A program made the translations under genes and the position numbers. This document shows, one piece after another, positions 37,660 to 48,446 of a DNA stretch of 64,000 nucleotides. Source of the stretch: Loxodes magnus (lineage: Eukaryota; Ciliophora; Karyorelictea; Loxodida; Loxodidae). The stretch spans positions 248,001 to 312,000 of the forward strand of contig CAMPDV010000149.1 of the NCBI GenBank assembly GCA_946699065.1. The letters run 5' to 3'. Every line of letters starts with the position of its first letter. The first letter of the stretch is position 1. The notes beneath the pieces were generated by a model. The model made no database searches and had not been told where the DNA came from. It worked only from the letters and a program-made list of their open reading frames with translations.

Positions 37660-39408
37660 ATGGCAGATATACAAAATATAGATCCGAGATATAAGGTAGA
37701 AAAGCTAATAAAAAAGAATAATACTTTGCATGTATAAAGTTGCATTTATGTAGTATATGACTAGAAAGATAAAATTAAAAAGGTTTTAAAGAAATACGAA
37801 TATAATGATAAGCAATTTGAGGAAGATTTAAATAAAGAAGCTAACAATTAGCAGAAATTGAGTGAGTAAGATGGAAATTTATTTTGTAAGGTTTTTGAGC
37901 ATGAATCAAAAAGCGTAGGATAACTTAAATTCGTTTATTGCATAGTAATGGAATATTGTGAATTTGGAGACTTGGATTAAGAAATATCAAGAAGAAAGAA
38001 AACAAGAAATTACTTCTCGGAAAAAGAAGTAGATGATTTCATCTAAAACACTATAAAGATAGGTGCTATTATGGAGAAATAAGGAATTGCACACAGAGAT
38101 ATCAAGCCTAAAAACTTTTTTATGGACAACAAAAAAAATTTTAAACTTGGAGATTTTGGAGAAGTTACTGAACTAATAAATAACGAAAATACAAAAGAAA
38201 GAACTCTTAGAGGAACACCTATTTATTTATCTCCTTTACTTTTTAATTGCTATAGTCTTATTACTCAAGGGAATGCTTTAAAATAAAATCCAAAATATAA
38301 TCCATATAAGTCAGATGTATTTTCTCTTGGAGTAACATTTGTAGAATTAATGACACTTGAGGATCCTTTAGGATTAAATACTAAAAATAGTTAGATAAAG
38401 ATAGATTTAAGGATATAGCAAATAGAAAGTATCTATAAAACTAAGAAATATTCTTTCTTGCTTAAGAACATGCTTGAATATGAAGAATAGAAACGTCCAG
38501 ACTTTTTATAGTTAGAAGAAAAATTAAACAATAATGAACTTTGGCCAAAGCTGATTATTGAAGTAAGCCAAATAAAGTTATAAAACCCAAATAATTTAAT
38601 CATATGCAAATTAAATTCTTCCTCTATTGTTGACATTTATAAAGGCTAGCACTAAATATAAATTGTACGCAAGTAAAATACAAAAAAACATTTTTTTTGC
38701 ACTGGAAGAGCTTTCTAACATGAATAGAATATAATTTGATCTCATGAAATGATATTGACTAAATTCGATTATTCTTTTTAGCAGCAAGAATATTAAAGCT
38801 TGTATTATCATATATCTCATGGAGTTTGCAATATTAATAATTTTCTTTTCTTAATTGCAGGAGATAATAACTCATAATAAATTTCGAGAAGTGAAGTTTT
38901 TGATTTATAAACAGCAAAATTCCAGGAAATTACCAAAAACATTCCTCTAAATGTAAATAGATTTGGGATAAGTTCTCTTTAGGATAAGATTTATGTTATG
39001 GGAGGATATATTAGAAATATCAATAATGAAAACGAAAACAATAGCGTTGATACTGTTCAAATATTTTAACCTTTTAAAAACGAGTGGTCGAATAACTGAT
39101 AACTTCCATCTAAAGCTTATAATTTATATTGCTGCCAATACAATGATGAACTTATCTGTTTTGGTCCTTAGCTTGAAAATACTTTCTCGTTTAATGATTG
39201 AAAATTCAATGCTATTGGATCTAAGTATTAAGGTAAAGATTCTGAGTGTGTTATTAATAATCCTTTGGCCATAAGTGATATAATTTATACTTTTGAAAAT
39301 GAAAATTAGCTCTATTTTTATGATATTAAAGCATCTAATTGGGATTCAATAAACTATCACAAGATACAAAGATAGGGCTAGGTCTTCAATTGTTGTTCAA
39401 TCTTTTGA
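37660..39408 (+). CDS. protein kinase with kelch-like beta-propeller
   Basis: 582 residues to TGA 39406-39408. Kinase domain about 10-300: glycine loop poorly conserved (N-N-T-L-H), V-L-K-K-Y lysine, M-E-Y-C-E-F-G hinge, A-H-R-D-I-K-P-K-N near 145, G-D-F-G near 163, G-T-P-I-Y-L-S-P, S-D-V-F-S-L-G. Residues about 310-580 contain kelch-type blades (F-L-I-A-G-D, Y-V-M-G-G-Y, L-I-C-F-G-P) alternating with W-x-x-L/W-D-S strands; some W are TGA. Kinase-kelch fusions occur in ciliates and presumably use the propeller for substrate binding. The same frame stays open past the TGA into a membrane-protein ORF, so this stop codon is not certain. Confidence 0.82.
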
Positions 39409-39474
39409 TAAGAGTTAGACTATTTCATGAAATAATTTATTACACTTAATATAAAGAAGTTAATTGTATTTCTA

Positions 39475-41163
39475 ATGTCTTCGAAAAATACTTATTACCA
39501 ATTTATTTTTTATCTTCAATATTTTTTTGCTAAATTACCATTTTTCTTCGCATTTCTTACAATTTCTTTTACAATATTTAGAAATAAACTATTTAAATTA
39601 GCCTTTAATAAAGTAGTTATTACTTATATCTAGTTAATTTTTATTTACGAGTTTTAGACTATCGTTAGATTCTTTAGTTTAATATTAATATAAAAGTACT
39701 ATCAATGCTTGCTTTAAATTCTATTTCAATAGATAATTAAAGTCCTTAGTAAAGGTAACTTAATTTTATTATTAATAGATGATTTACTCTTAATGTTAAA
39801 CAGTACTTTTGATACTGATATACCTCTTAATATATTATTAATAATATGTATTATATTTATTTCTTGCTTACATCTACATCTATCTTTAATTGCTATTTAT
39901 AGAATCAAATCAAAACATTAGGCTTTAAATAGCTGCTTCTTAGTTTATAAGCTCTACTAAACATAAAGAATGAGCAGCTCTATAATTAAATATAATTGCA
40001 TAAGATTAAGGCATGATTAGATGTCAAATATTCTCAACTCATACGATAAAATTCTTTATACTTCAGAGTATTATTATGAAGTAGAGTCTTATTTAGACAT
40101 AAGCAACCTTATTAGATTATACTTATATAAATGCAAAAGCTTTCTAGCTTATTGTTTAAATAACTTAATAATTCTAGTTACATTTTAAATACTAGCAATC
40201 TATAAAATAATTATAGAAGCTTAATATTTCAACTTTTCTCCTACTATTATTTTATTATGCATTTGCCTAATTTAGCTGAAGCTTATTTTCAATACGGATA
40301 AAAAGTATTTTTTACGAATTAACGATATTTTAATCAAACTTTATCGAGAAATTTAAAAGACTAAATAATAAAGGAGATCAAAGTCAATAATTAGATACAT
40401 AATAGTAATATTAATAAGCAATTTAAGTAAAAATAGCTTTATTGCTTTAGATGCTATTAATACAAATTTAACTATATCTTTGATTTTAGAGTCTAGCATC
40501 ATATAAGTTATAAAGGCTTTTATCTTACTATTTTAATTAATTTTAAGTTTCTTGTGGCTACTTTGAACTTTCTTTTTTAATAGAATAGATTAATGTAGAG
40601 ACAATATTTTATTTAAGTCTTCATTTAATTTGTAAAATAGTGAAGTAGAGTAGATATCTAAAAATTAAATTTAGAGATTTTAATTATTTGATGTTCTTAT
40701 TCGTTCAAATTTCATTCTATTATTATTTTCTATTAAGTGGAAACATTAAATAATAAAAGCTATAGGATTTGATTTGTATAAAAATCTTCGCTGTATGCTA
40801 ATTTCTTGATTAGTATTTTCTAAAATTCCATAATTTTAACTTTTTTACATAAGAAAATTTAGGGTTATTAACTTTAAAAAGTTAGCACAGCTCATAACGT
40901 CTATTCCCTTACTCCTCTTATATGATTTATCACTTTTAATGCTTATATTTTATGGCTGCTATAACTATAGCTAGAGTTTTACTAATTTAATACTAAAGTT
41001 TGACTAAAAGTTTGTTTTAAGAAATAGTAAATGCTTAATAAAATTCAGATAGCTTTATATAGAAGTAACTTCTATAATGGCATAATATTATATTTTTATT
41101 ACCTTTATTTTAATTATTGCCTTAGATATTAATAAAAATATTCAACTACACAAAGAAGTTTGA
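39475..41163 (+). CDS. putative multi-pass membrane protein
   Basis: 562 codons from ATG 39475 to TGA 41161-41163, in the same frame as the kinase-kelch gene upstream. Only two internal TGAs occur where about ten are expected by chance at this base composition; two TGG codons are also present. At least six long hydrophobic segments alternate with K/R/Q-rich loops. Low acidic content and weak base periodicity leave doubt. Alternative starts are ATG 39427 and 39970. Its end overlaps the 3' end of the converging coiled-coil gene by 22 bp. No family recognised. Confidence 0.4.
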
Positions 41164-43549
41164 GGTCTTGGAAATGAATTCAATTTCTGTGGCTTTATCT
41201 TAAATGTTTTTGTTTAATTAAGCTTTAAATTATATTCCTGAATTAAAACTTACTCGCTGTTCAGTGTTTTATCTGTTTAGTTCTCTTTCTGCGATATCTT
41301 TACCAACAATAGACATGATTATTTGCCTTTAGTTTATTTCATATCTTTCTCCGTAATTAGATGAAATGAATTCTCTAGAAATTCTTTAAAGTTCTTAAAT
41401 TTTAGCTTGTTCTATCTAATTCTTAATTCTTTTTATATTTTGGTATATTCAAATTACTTCTTATTGCTTTCCTGATTTCTAGTAATTTAAACTAAAATAA
41501 ATATTTTAGTTAGCAGAGCCGACATCTAACCCTAGCTTTATTGCTTCTTCCTAATTAATCTCCTATCATACAATTGAAGCCTAATTATTAACCTTATCGA
41601 AATGTGTGACAGGATGCTTTATTACAATAGTTTTAGAAGCATCAGCTATTCTATTATAGATATCATTTCACTTTTCAGCAAGAATTTATTGTTTTTACGA
41701 TTTAATATGTGCTTTAACATTAGGACTCATAGATATGGAATTAGTCTTGTTTTGTTCTCTTGTACTCTTTATTTACATCTTTATTTATAACAGCCTCTTA
41801 GAAAATTCTTCAAGCTCCATCTCTTTTTAAGCAACCTGTATAATTACTTACAAAAAATAGATAACTCACACTGAGATCGTCAAGTCATTAAGGAAAATAG
41901 CAAATTGGAACAGGTTCATTTAAACTTCAAATTGCCTTTATTATTCAGCAAAGTCCTTCAGTTCTAACATCTTTTCCTTCTTTTAAAAGCTCCTAATAAT
42001 GCTGAACTTGTTCTATTTAAATCAAGTCCAATTATTTCCCTATCTCTTCCATTTAGACTTCTATCTCTTTTATACTTTCTTAATTTTTTTTCTTATTTTC
42101 AATCAATTATGTTACTTTAACTTGGAAATCAGTCAACACTTCATATTACTTGAATTTAACGTTAGTAAGTTTTAAAAACATCTCTAATTCATAAGAACTA
42201 GTGGATCTCTATTAAATTCATGCCTTATATACTGCAGGCTCTTCTTAATGCTCAGTGCCAATTTAATCCAGCTTCAGCTTAGCTCCTTTTTTATAAAGCT
42301 TTTATCAGATTTCTTTAGCATCGTTTTTAATTTTTTCTTCTTCTTTGTCTAGATTTATTAAAGTTAAATCTTTTAGCTTTTTAGTCTCGAAAATTTAAAG
42401 TCTAAGCTTGCAGTTATAGTCTCTTAGCTACTCGAGTTCAACCTTAAGAGATTCTTATTTATTACTCAATTCAAGCTTTTTATTAGCAATTTCCTGTTCA
42501 AACTTTTATGAAATCAAGCTTTGCTGAGCAAGCATGCTTTCAGATAATTTTCTTGTATTACGATGTTGGCTCTAAATGTTTCTTAGTTCTTATAAACTCT
42601 ATACATACATATTTTAGTTCTAGAAGGTAGTAGCAGGTCTCGAAGGTAAGGGCGTAAGTAGATTTAGTTAATCTTTAGTGGCAGAAAATGATTATTTAAA
42701 GAAGATTTAGTTGTTTTCTTATAGACTGTTTTCAAGAGATGATTGAAGTTCATTGTTAGAGTAAATTTCCATACCTTTAGACAAATCATTCTGTGCTCAT
42801 AGTGAACTTCTTTTTTTCATTGAATGAGTCATCTATACAAACTATTTAAATTCATTTTTTTGCTTTCCCAAATTTTTAAATGCTCAAGCATTTAGCTGCT
42901 CAACACTTTCTTTATCATCATCTGAAATTCCTTTAGTAGAAGTATGCTTCATTAAAGGCAAAGGGTTTGATTGTTTTCTTTTATGCTTCATTTTACTGGA
43001 TAGAATGAGACCTCTATCAGAAATTTTAGTTAGTTCAGATTAAATATTCTTAGGACTGGCTGGTAATGAGGAATTTTTATACTAGATAATTTTAAAATCT
43101 AAATCCCTTTTGTCTTCTTCCATAGAAGTTACGTCCCCTTTAAGTATAGATGATACTTTTTGCAAAGTCTATTAATCAACTATTTTAGGAAACTTTTTTC
43201 TCAAGTTATTTTCTGACTGAGTTGATAAAAGTTACCTACTAAGGGTAATTTACTTTCTCTATAACAAATTTTTGTTTTGACTTTAAGAATTCTAACTTCT
43301 TATTTCATTTCTATTTAATTAAAGGCTCTAAAGGTTTTTAGGAGATGAGGTAGTTGATATTGAGAAAATCTATTTAGAACTGTTCTTTTAATTTCCATTC
43401 TAGCTCTAAAAAGACATTGTTTTGCTGTATAAATCAAATTAATTTAATTAGGGCGAAGAGTTAAAGCTAAAGTTGGACTTAGTTAGTTTTTAATATTTAG
43501 GAGAGATAACACAATCCCCCTATAAAGGAGTTGATAGGCCTAACTTCAT
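41142..43549 (-). CDS. conserved-looking coiled-coil protein
   Basis: 791 residues after two 16-nt introns; exonic length divisible by three. The N-terminal ~310 residues are low-complexity S/Q/K/N-rich. A long coiled coil spans about 315-480 (repeated L/K/E/Q heptads). A compact conserved-looking block follows near 530-565: E-G-L-C-W-I-I-K-A-I-W then F-P-x-W-L-D-D-L, three W from TGA. More helical sequence runs to a basic tail ending in T-S-L-C-S-TGA. Such proteins are typical of basal-body or axonemal structures, but I do not recognise this one. The start chosen gives a continuous frame without TGA in the first ~220 residues; the frame stays open further upstream. Confidence 0.8.
41238..41253 (-). 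other. 16-nt intron in the coiled-coil gene
   Basis: Minus strand GTAAGTTTTAATTCAG. Removal joins T-E-Q-R to E-Y-N-L-K and leads to the TGA stop at 41142-41144. Confidence 0.85.
41836..41851 (-). other. 16-nt intron in the coiled-coil gene
   Basis: Minus strand GTAAGTAATTATACAG. Removal joins S-Y-L-F-F to V-A-Q-K-E-M-E, continuing the helical C-terminal region. Confidence 0.88.
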
Positions 43550-43690
43550 TTTAATATAATAATATAATGAAATTAAGTTACAAATTGGTTTTAACCTATT
43601 ATCCTAATAGTGATCTAGTGGCAATAAACTAGATTATGTTATTAGTTTCTTTGATATTAATGAGGGATTAGAATATTAATATAATTAAGA

Positions 43691-43990
43691 TTAATTCTCT
43701 CTTTCTAATACATTATCTATTAATTTCAATACTATTTCTAATCTTTCGGCTATTTCACTATCTTATTTGGTTTTTCCTGTTTAGTATATTAATGAAATAT
43801 AAGAGAGAGAATTGGATAGTTCAAAACTTTGAATTATTTCTTGGCTGATATCTTTTAAATTTGGTATATCTAAGAACTATGAAGTATAATAATTAGAATT
43901 ATGAAATTGAATATTGGCATAGAAATGAGATTGATCCTAAATGGGATAGTGTATAGTAGTTAAGAGTAAAGTGAAATTTATTTGCTTTTA
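43691..43990 (-). CDS. coding-like segment, boundaries unresolved
   Basis: The minus frame through D-I-P-N-L-K-D-I-S-Q-E and S-E-I-A-E-R-L-E-I-V-L-K-L-I-D is about 18% acidic over 60 residues and amphipathic, unlike the surrounding spacer. It ends L-E-R-E-N followed by TAA at 43691-43693. No ATG is in frame upstream and no TGA lies between it and the coiled-coil gene at 43549, with which it shares the frame. It is either a small separate gene ending in TAA with a hidden first exon, or an N-terminal extension of the coiled-coil gene. Confidence 0.4.
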
Positions 43991-44150
43991 TTATAATTAG
44001 ATTATATTTTCTTATAATTAAACAAAAGATAGGAAATAAAGCTTACCATATTAAGATATTTTCATTAAATTTGATTTTCATGTGAGTTGTTTTCTAAGAA
44101 ATTGGAGGGATTTCATAATATAAATAGAAGATTTTGTAATAAAGTTAAGC

Positions 44151-44645
44151 ATGAAAGTAAATTCTTACTGGGAAAGCGAGCAAAACTGTAAAAATAAGAA
44201 GTCTATATGAAAAGCTTTTCTTAATAACTCGCCTATGAATAAAGAAAACGAGTATCCAGAAGATTTAGGCACTCTATGAAGCAATTCAGAAAAACCTTTT
44301 TCTTATCTAAGTTTAAATTTCAGTAAACCTAAACCTTTAATTGTTCCTTTAGAATCACGATTACATTCTTATTTGCATTGTAGTCCTAAAAACAAAAAAG
44401 TGAAGAGTGTTAATTTAAAGTAGTTACTAAATGGATTAGAAAATCAAATTGATTAATTTATGAAAGATCTAGAAATAAATCCTGAAATCGTTTTCAATTA
44501 AGCTGAATAAAATCTAATTAGAATTGATCAAAACCATGAACAAGATATACAGAAAGATAAGCAGTAGTAATTAAATATAAAAGCTCAGGATTTTATTCCT
44601 AAAAACAGAATACAATTAGTTATTCCTCCTTCACATATTCGTTGA
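44151..44645 (+). CDS. small hydrophilic protein (unrecognised)
   Basis: 164 residues from ATG 44151 to TGA 44643-44645. Soluble, rich in N, K, Q, E and P, with a short helical region near 85-125 (L-L-N-G-L-E-N-Q-I-D-Q-F-M-K-D-L-E). Two internal TGAs give W (S-I-W-K-A and T-L-W-S-N). If the TGA after P-P-S-H-I-R is also Trp the protein continues to TGA 44736-44738 (195 residues). Clearly coding by composition; function unknown. It is divergent from the segment at 43691-43990. Confidence 0.65.
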
Positions 44646-45302
44646 GATGAATTTAAATAATTTGACAATCTATTTTAAATTATTTTTAATCCTTTATTTT
44701 TACCTTAAGTTATTATTCAAATTTAAAAATCAATTTGAAGTCATTTAATCTTTCTTGTTGGATTAGTATTCAACTTATTAAATTTTATATCTTGCTTTAA
44801 TAACAGTTAACTGTATAGTTAATATCTCAGTTGAATTAGAATTTCTTAACTTTAATAGTTAGCTTAATGATAATAACTGACAAGGATTAATTTGCTTATA
44901 TTTGAGTAGATACGTTTTTACAAGAATATATGCATTAAGTTCTTAATAAGCTAATATAATAATAAAGCAATTATTACTGATATGTATTATTTAAATAGCT
45001 AACTTTATGAATATAGACTTAGTTATAGCATGAGACATTATCTAACTGTGTTTATATGATTGCTTTTATTTACAGTATTAGAAAATAATCTAAATGATTT
45101 GAAGATTAGTTTAATAAGCAGATATGTAAAGATAATCTAAATTTTAGAATTAATTAAAAAACTGTTGAGAATCTAAATGATAAGCAGGGTACAAATAACT
45201 ATAGCCAGCTTTCTTAACATCGTTTACTGATTACTATTAAACGATATTTTACATCTAAACTTATAAACTAAGATTCTTCTCTAATAATTTTCTGACTCAC
45301 TA
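44646..45302. other. AT-rich spacer between converging genes
   Basis: No feature recognised. Confidence 0.5.
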
Positions 45303-47051
45303 TCATATTTATTCATTGTTATAATAATCGCCATCTTTATTTTCATTACTTGAGATAGAATTAGAGAATTTTGTATCCGAGCATTCATTTATCATTTCAT
45401 TTAATTTTTACCTCAGTATCATCAAACTTTCTTAAGATTACTCCATCTATAATAGAAAATTTATGCGTTGAAGAGCTTCTTTTAATGTCTTAACTTATAG
45501 TTATTTAAGAATTTACTTAACTTCACGTTTATAGAATACTCGCTTGTTATTCTAGTCTTCTGTAGTATATGTTTACTACGATTTTTTTTCTCTTTAAATA
45601 TTTTAATGTTAAGAAACTGATTTTTCAGATTTAGAATTATAATCAATTGATTATAATTTTTTCAACTACAATGTTTCAAGTTAGTTTGTATATCTTTCAA
45701 GATTCTGAACTCTTTCAGTTAATAATTGTAAGTTATTACTTTTTTCTTATTTTCTTATTTTATTGTTTTAGATTTCCATCTCTTCAATATATCTTTGCAA
45801 CGAATCTATTTATTAATGTAAGAATGTAATTTAGTCCTTTTGATTCATAATTAATATCTAATCTTTATTAGTGATATCTTGCAATTAGGATATTTAACTA
45901 CAATTTTAGCAGATCTTAATAATCTACTAATTTTTTAGTTCCTTTTTTAAATATTCTATTTAAAGTTCATATTTTTTGAGATATTCGTCTTTACACTTCA
46001 AAATAGAAATTAATTCATTGTTTTATTTTAATAAAGTAATATTGTGCTATTCTAATTCTGGCTATTAAGATTTGCTTTAAGTTCAATTTTAAATATCTAG
46101 AAGTTAATCTCCTTAGGCGTGTTAATTTTTCAGTTTTAAAGATGTAATTTCTTAAAGATATTTTTCATTGTCTAACTAAAGCTCTTTTATCTAGTGCTCT
46201 AAGTCTTATTTTTCTGCTTGTAGTTTTTCTTTTTCTATACAAAGCTAATTAAACTTTGCTTCTTAGTCCTTAGAAAGAGTTATAATTTTTTATTTTTTGC
46301 TGCTTTTCTAAATTTATTTTTACTTCAAGTACTCGAGATTAGTCTAAATCTATAATGTAATGCTAGTCATTTCTTTCAGTTCTGCGTCTTTTTATATTAA
46401 AGCACTACTCAATAGATTTTTTTCATTTCTTTCTTTCTCAAGCTGACTTTGAAGTTCTAATAATTCTGCATTTATTTTAGTCATTTACAATTCTTCTTCA
46501 AAATTTTCTTAATCTAATTGCTTTCTTTCTTTAGATGTGAGGATTTTAGAGCTTTCAACTCTCTTATTTTTCTTTTTTGGGCTTATTTTTAGAATATCTT
46601 ATAATTCTTCGTCAACTTCTATTTTATCCTTCTTCTTTTACTTTTGCTAAGTTTCTTCTTCAATAGCTTCTACCTGCTGTTTATAGCTATTTTGCCCCTT
46701 TTTTTTACCTTAAAGTTCTAAAGAAACATCTTTTTAAGTGTTAGGAATAGAAGTTTTCATATCATTCATCTATTGCTTTCTAGAATCAATCACTATATCA
46801 GATTGTTCTGCTTAGTAATTTTCATTTGAAATAGCGTGGTTTAAAGGTTGTTATTGATAGTGGTAAAGATTAGTGTTATAATTATTTAAATTTCTAAGAT
46901 GTTATTCTAATTCAACGTATGGATGTGATTTCATTGTCTAAGGAACTATCTTCTAGAATTTCTACTCAATCAACTAATTTTTTGTTTCTATATTAAATTT
47001 ATCCAACTATTGATATTTTTCTTTAGCTCGAAAACGCTAATCCTTGCTCAT
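45303..47051 (-). CDS. long coiled-coil protein
   Basis: 582 residues, intronless, start ATG 47049-47051, stop TGA 45303-45305. The N-terminal ~190 residues are Q/N/K-rich and end in a basic K-K-K cluster (S-P-K-K-K-N-K-R). From about 205 to 530 the sequence is an almost continuous coiled coil (L-E-L-Q-S-Q-L-E-K-E-R type heptads) with a small Cys pair (C-Q-N-C) near 420. Only one Trp, encoded by TGA. Very high Gln content comes largely from TAA/TAG. Likely a structural cytoskeletal protein. It starts only 114 bp after the stop of the next upstream gene on the same strand. Confidence 0.85.
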
Positions 47052-47165
47052 AATTAAAAAAATAATTTAAAGAAACAGCATTAATTTAATAAGCCAAGTT
47101 GAAAAATATAAATATATATAGATAAAAATTAAATATTACCATTCTTGGAGAATTTTCAACCTCTC

Positions 47166-47970
47166 TCATTAGACTCTAGATTACTCCAGAGGCTATTAAT
47201 AAAAGCATATATATTTCTCCCTATCTCTTCTTGTCTTACATATGTTTCTTGGAAACGCCAATTCCTCTGTCAATATTTTTCTTATTTTTTCGTGTATTCA
47301 GTTCTTAGCATTATTTTTTACTCTCTCATTATTTGCAACTACTGTAGTATTTTCTTTTTCTCATATTATTGACTTTACTACTTGCAGTATTCTTATTTGA
47401 ATTTAAGGAATTTCTTGCATATTTAATTATCAAATAGTATCTTTTCGTTATTCATTTTGGTTTTGGTAATCAGATACTTTCTTCCTTTATTATCATCATA
47501 TCATTTCTTTAGTCTTTTTATCAATTTAACTTAATAGTTTTAGTTAATTTTCTATAATTTCATCTATTTTGTTAGATAATTATTCTTGTATCTACTTTTA
47601 ATTATAGGATTTATTATTTTGATCTTATGATAGGTTCCAGCATACGATAAAATCTTTCTCCTGAGACATGATTCTATACTCAATTTCTATAAAAAAAGTT
47701 CTCCATTAGTTTTTTGTTGTCTAATTCAGTCTTATAGTCTCTTTCTGGAGGTTCAACACCACTTTAGCTAGCTGTTCTCAGCTTAACTACTAGTTGGTGG
47801 CGAATTCAAAAATTTTTTACTGCAAGATATTTTAGCCTATTTCTTAGGTTTTTCTTAAGATTCTAGATCAACGGTTAGATGTTTAACCTTCTTCCTGACT
47901 TTTTTTAATCCGAAAGATACTAAAACGTATTTTATTCCTATTTCTTGGGAGCTGAAAAAAACCTTTGCAT
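47166..47970 (-). CDS. unrecognised basic/helical protein with three small introns
   Basis: Predicted 247 residues with introns of 26, 19 and 19 nt removed. N-terminal ~45 residues are basic with L-T-V-D-L-E-S; a proline-rich hinge (S-P-P-T-T, V-E-P-P-E-R-D-Y-K-T-E-L-D-N-K-K) is followed by helical K/Q/E/I-rich sequence to Q-S-R-V-Q-TGA at 47166-47168. The last two introns are well supported because each restores a coding-like frame. The first exon is uncertain: ATG 48030-48032 with a 22-nt intron (47899-47920) also gives a consistent frame (268 residues). No family recognised. Confidence 0.6.
47661..47679 (-). other. 19-nt intron
   Basis: Minus strand GTATAGAATCATGTCTCAG, joining F-F-Y-R-N-W to E-K-D-F-I-V. 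The frame before it would otherwise meet five TGAs within about 60 codons. Confidence 0.75.
47772..47790 (-). other. 19-nt intron
   Basis: Minus strand GTAGTTAAGCTGAGAACAG, joining N-S-P-P-T to T-S-Q-S-G-V-E-P-P. Confidence 0.65.
47895..47920 (-). other. 26-nt intron (tentative)
   Basis: Minus strand GTATCTTTCGG...GTCAG. An alternative 22-nt version (47899-47920) fits a different start codon. Confidence 0.4.
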
Positions 47971-48446
47971 ATATCTTTCTCCTTAAGTTTAGAAATATTT
48001 TAGTAAACTTCAAATAATTTTTAAATCAGCATGATCAGGTAATATACCTGTTTCTTTTTAAAGAACTAATTAATAATAGTAACTTTGTACTTTAATTTTT
48101 AATAAATAATCTAAATAGTATTCTATTTAAAATTATTTTTCCTTCTTAAATAATTTCTACTTCAGAAGATAGAATATTCACACTAATTTGAATGCCTCTA
48201 ATGATATTATTTATTTTATAAGAGAAAGCTGCTTTAAGAATTACAATTACTTTAATTTGAGATTAGAATAAGAAAATTTTTATAAATAAGGTAAGTTTTA
48301 AGATTTTCTTTATGAACTAACTAGTTTATATAGCTTATTTTAATGTCAAGTATGTAGAAATTAGTTGACAAAAGAGTATATAAGAGTGAAATGTTTACAA
48401 TAACACAGAAATATTAATGGAAGTAATAAGTTTGTAATTTTCTTCA
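47971..48446. other. spacer between tandem minus-strand genes
   Basis: No ATG occurs on the minus strand from 48446 down to 48032, which limits where the next gene can start. No other feature seen. Confidence 0.45.

Noticed and set aside
3193..38820. Apparent frameshifts and broken genes when read with the standard code
   Set aside because: All are explained by TAA/TAG = Gln, TGA = Trp and very small introns; no pseudogene is needed.
41164..41874. Extension of the plus-strand membrane ORF to a TGA at 41872
   Set aside because: The opposite strand carries the C-terminal half of the coiled-coil gene with two well-formed introns and a proper stop, so the plus frame here is an antisense shadow.
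43217..43239. A 23-nt intron (GTAGGT...CAG, minus) with a start at 43308 for the coiled-coil gene
   Set aside because: A frame without any intron continues upstream through a typical S/Q-rich N-terminus to ATG 43547-43549, which is simpler and more protein-like.
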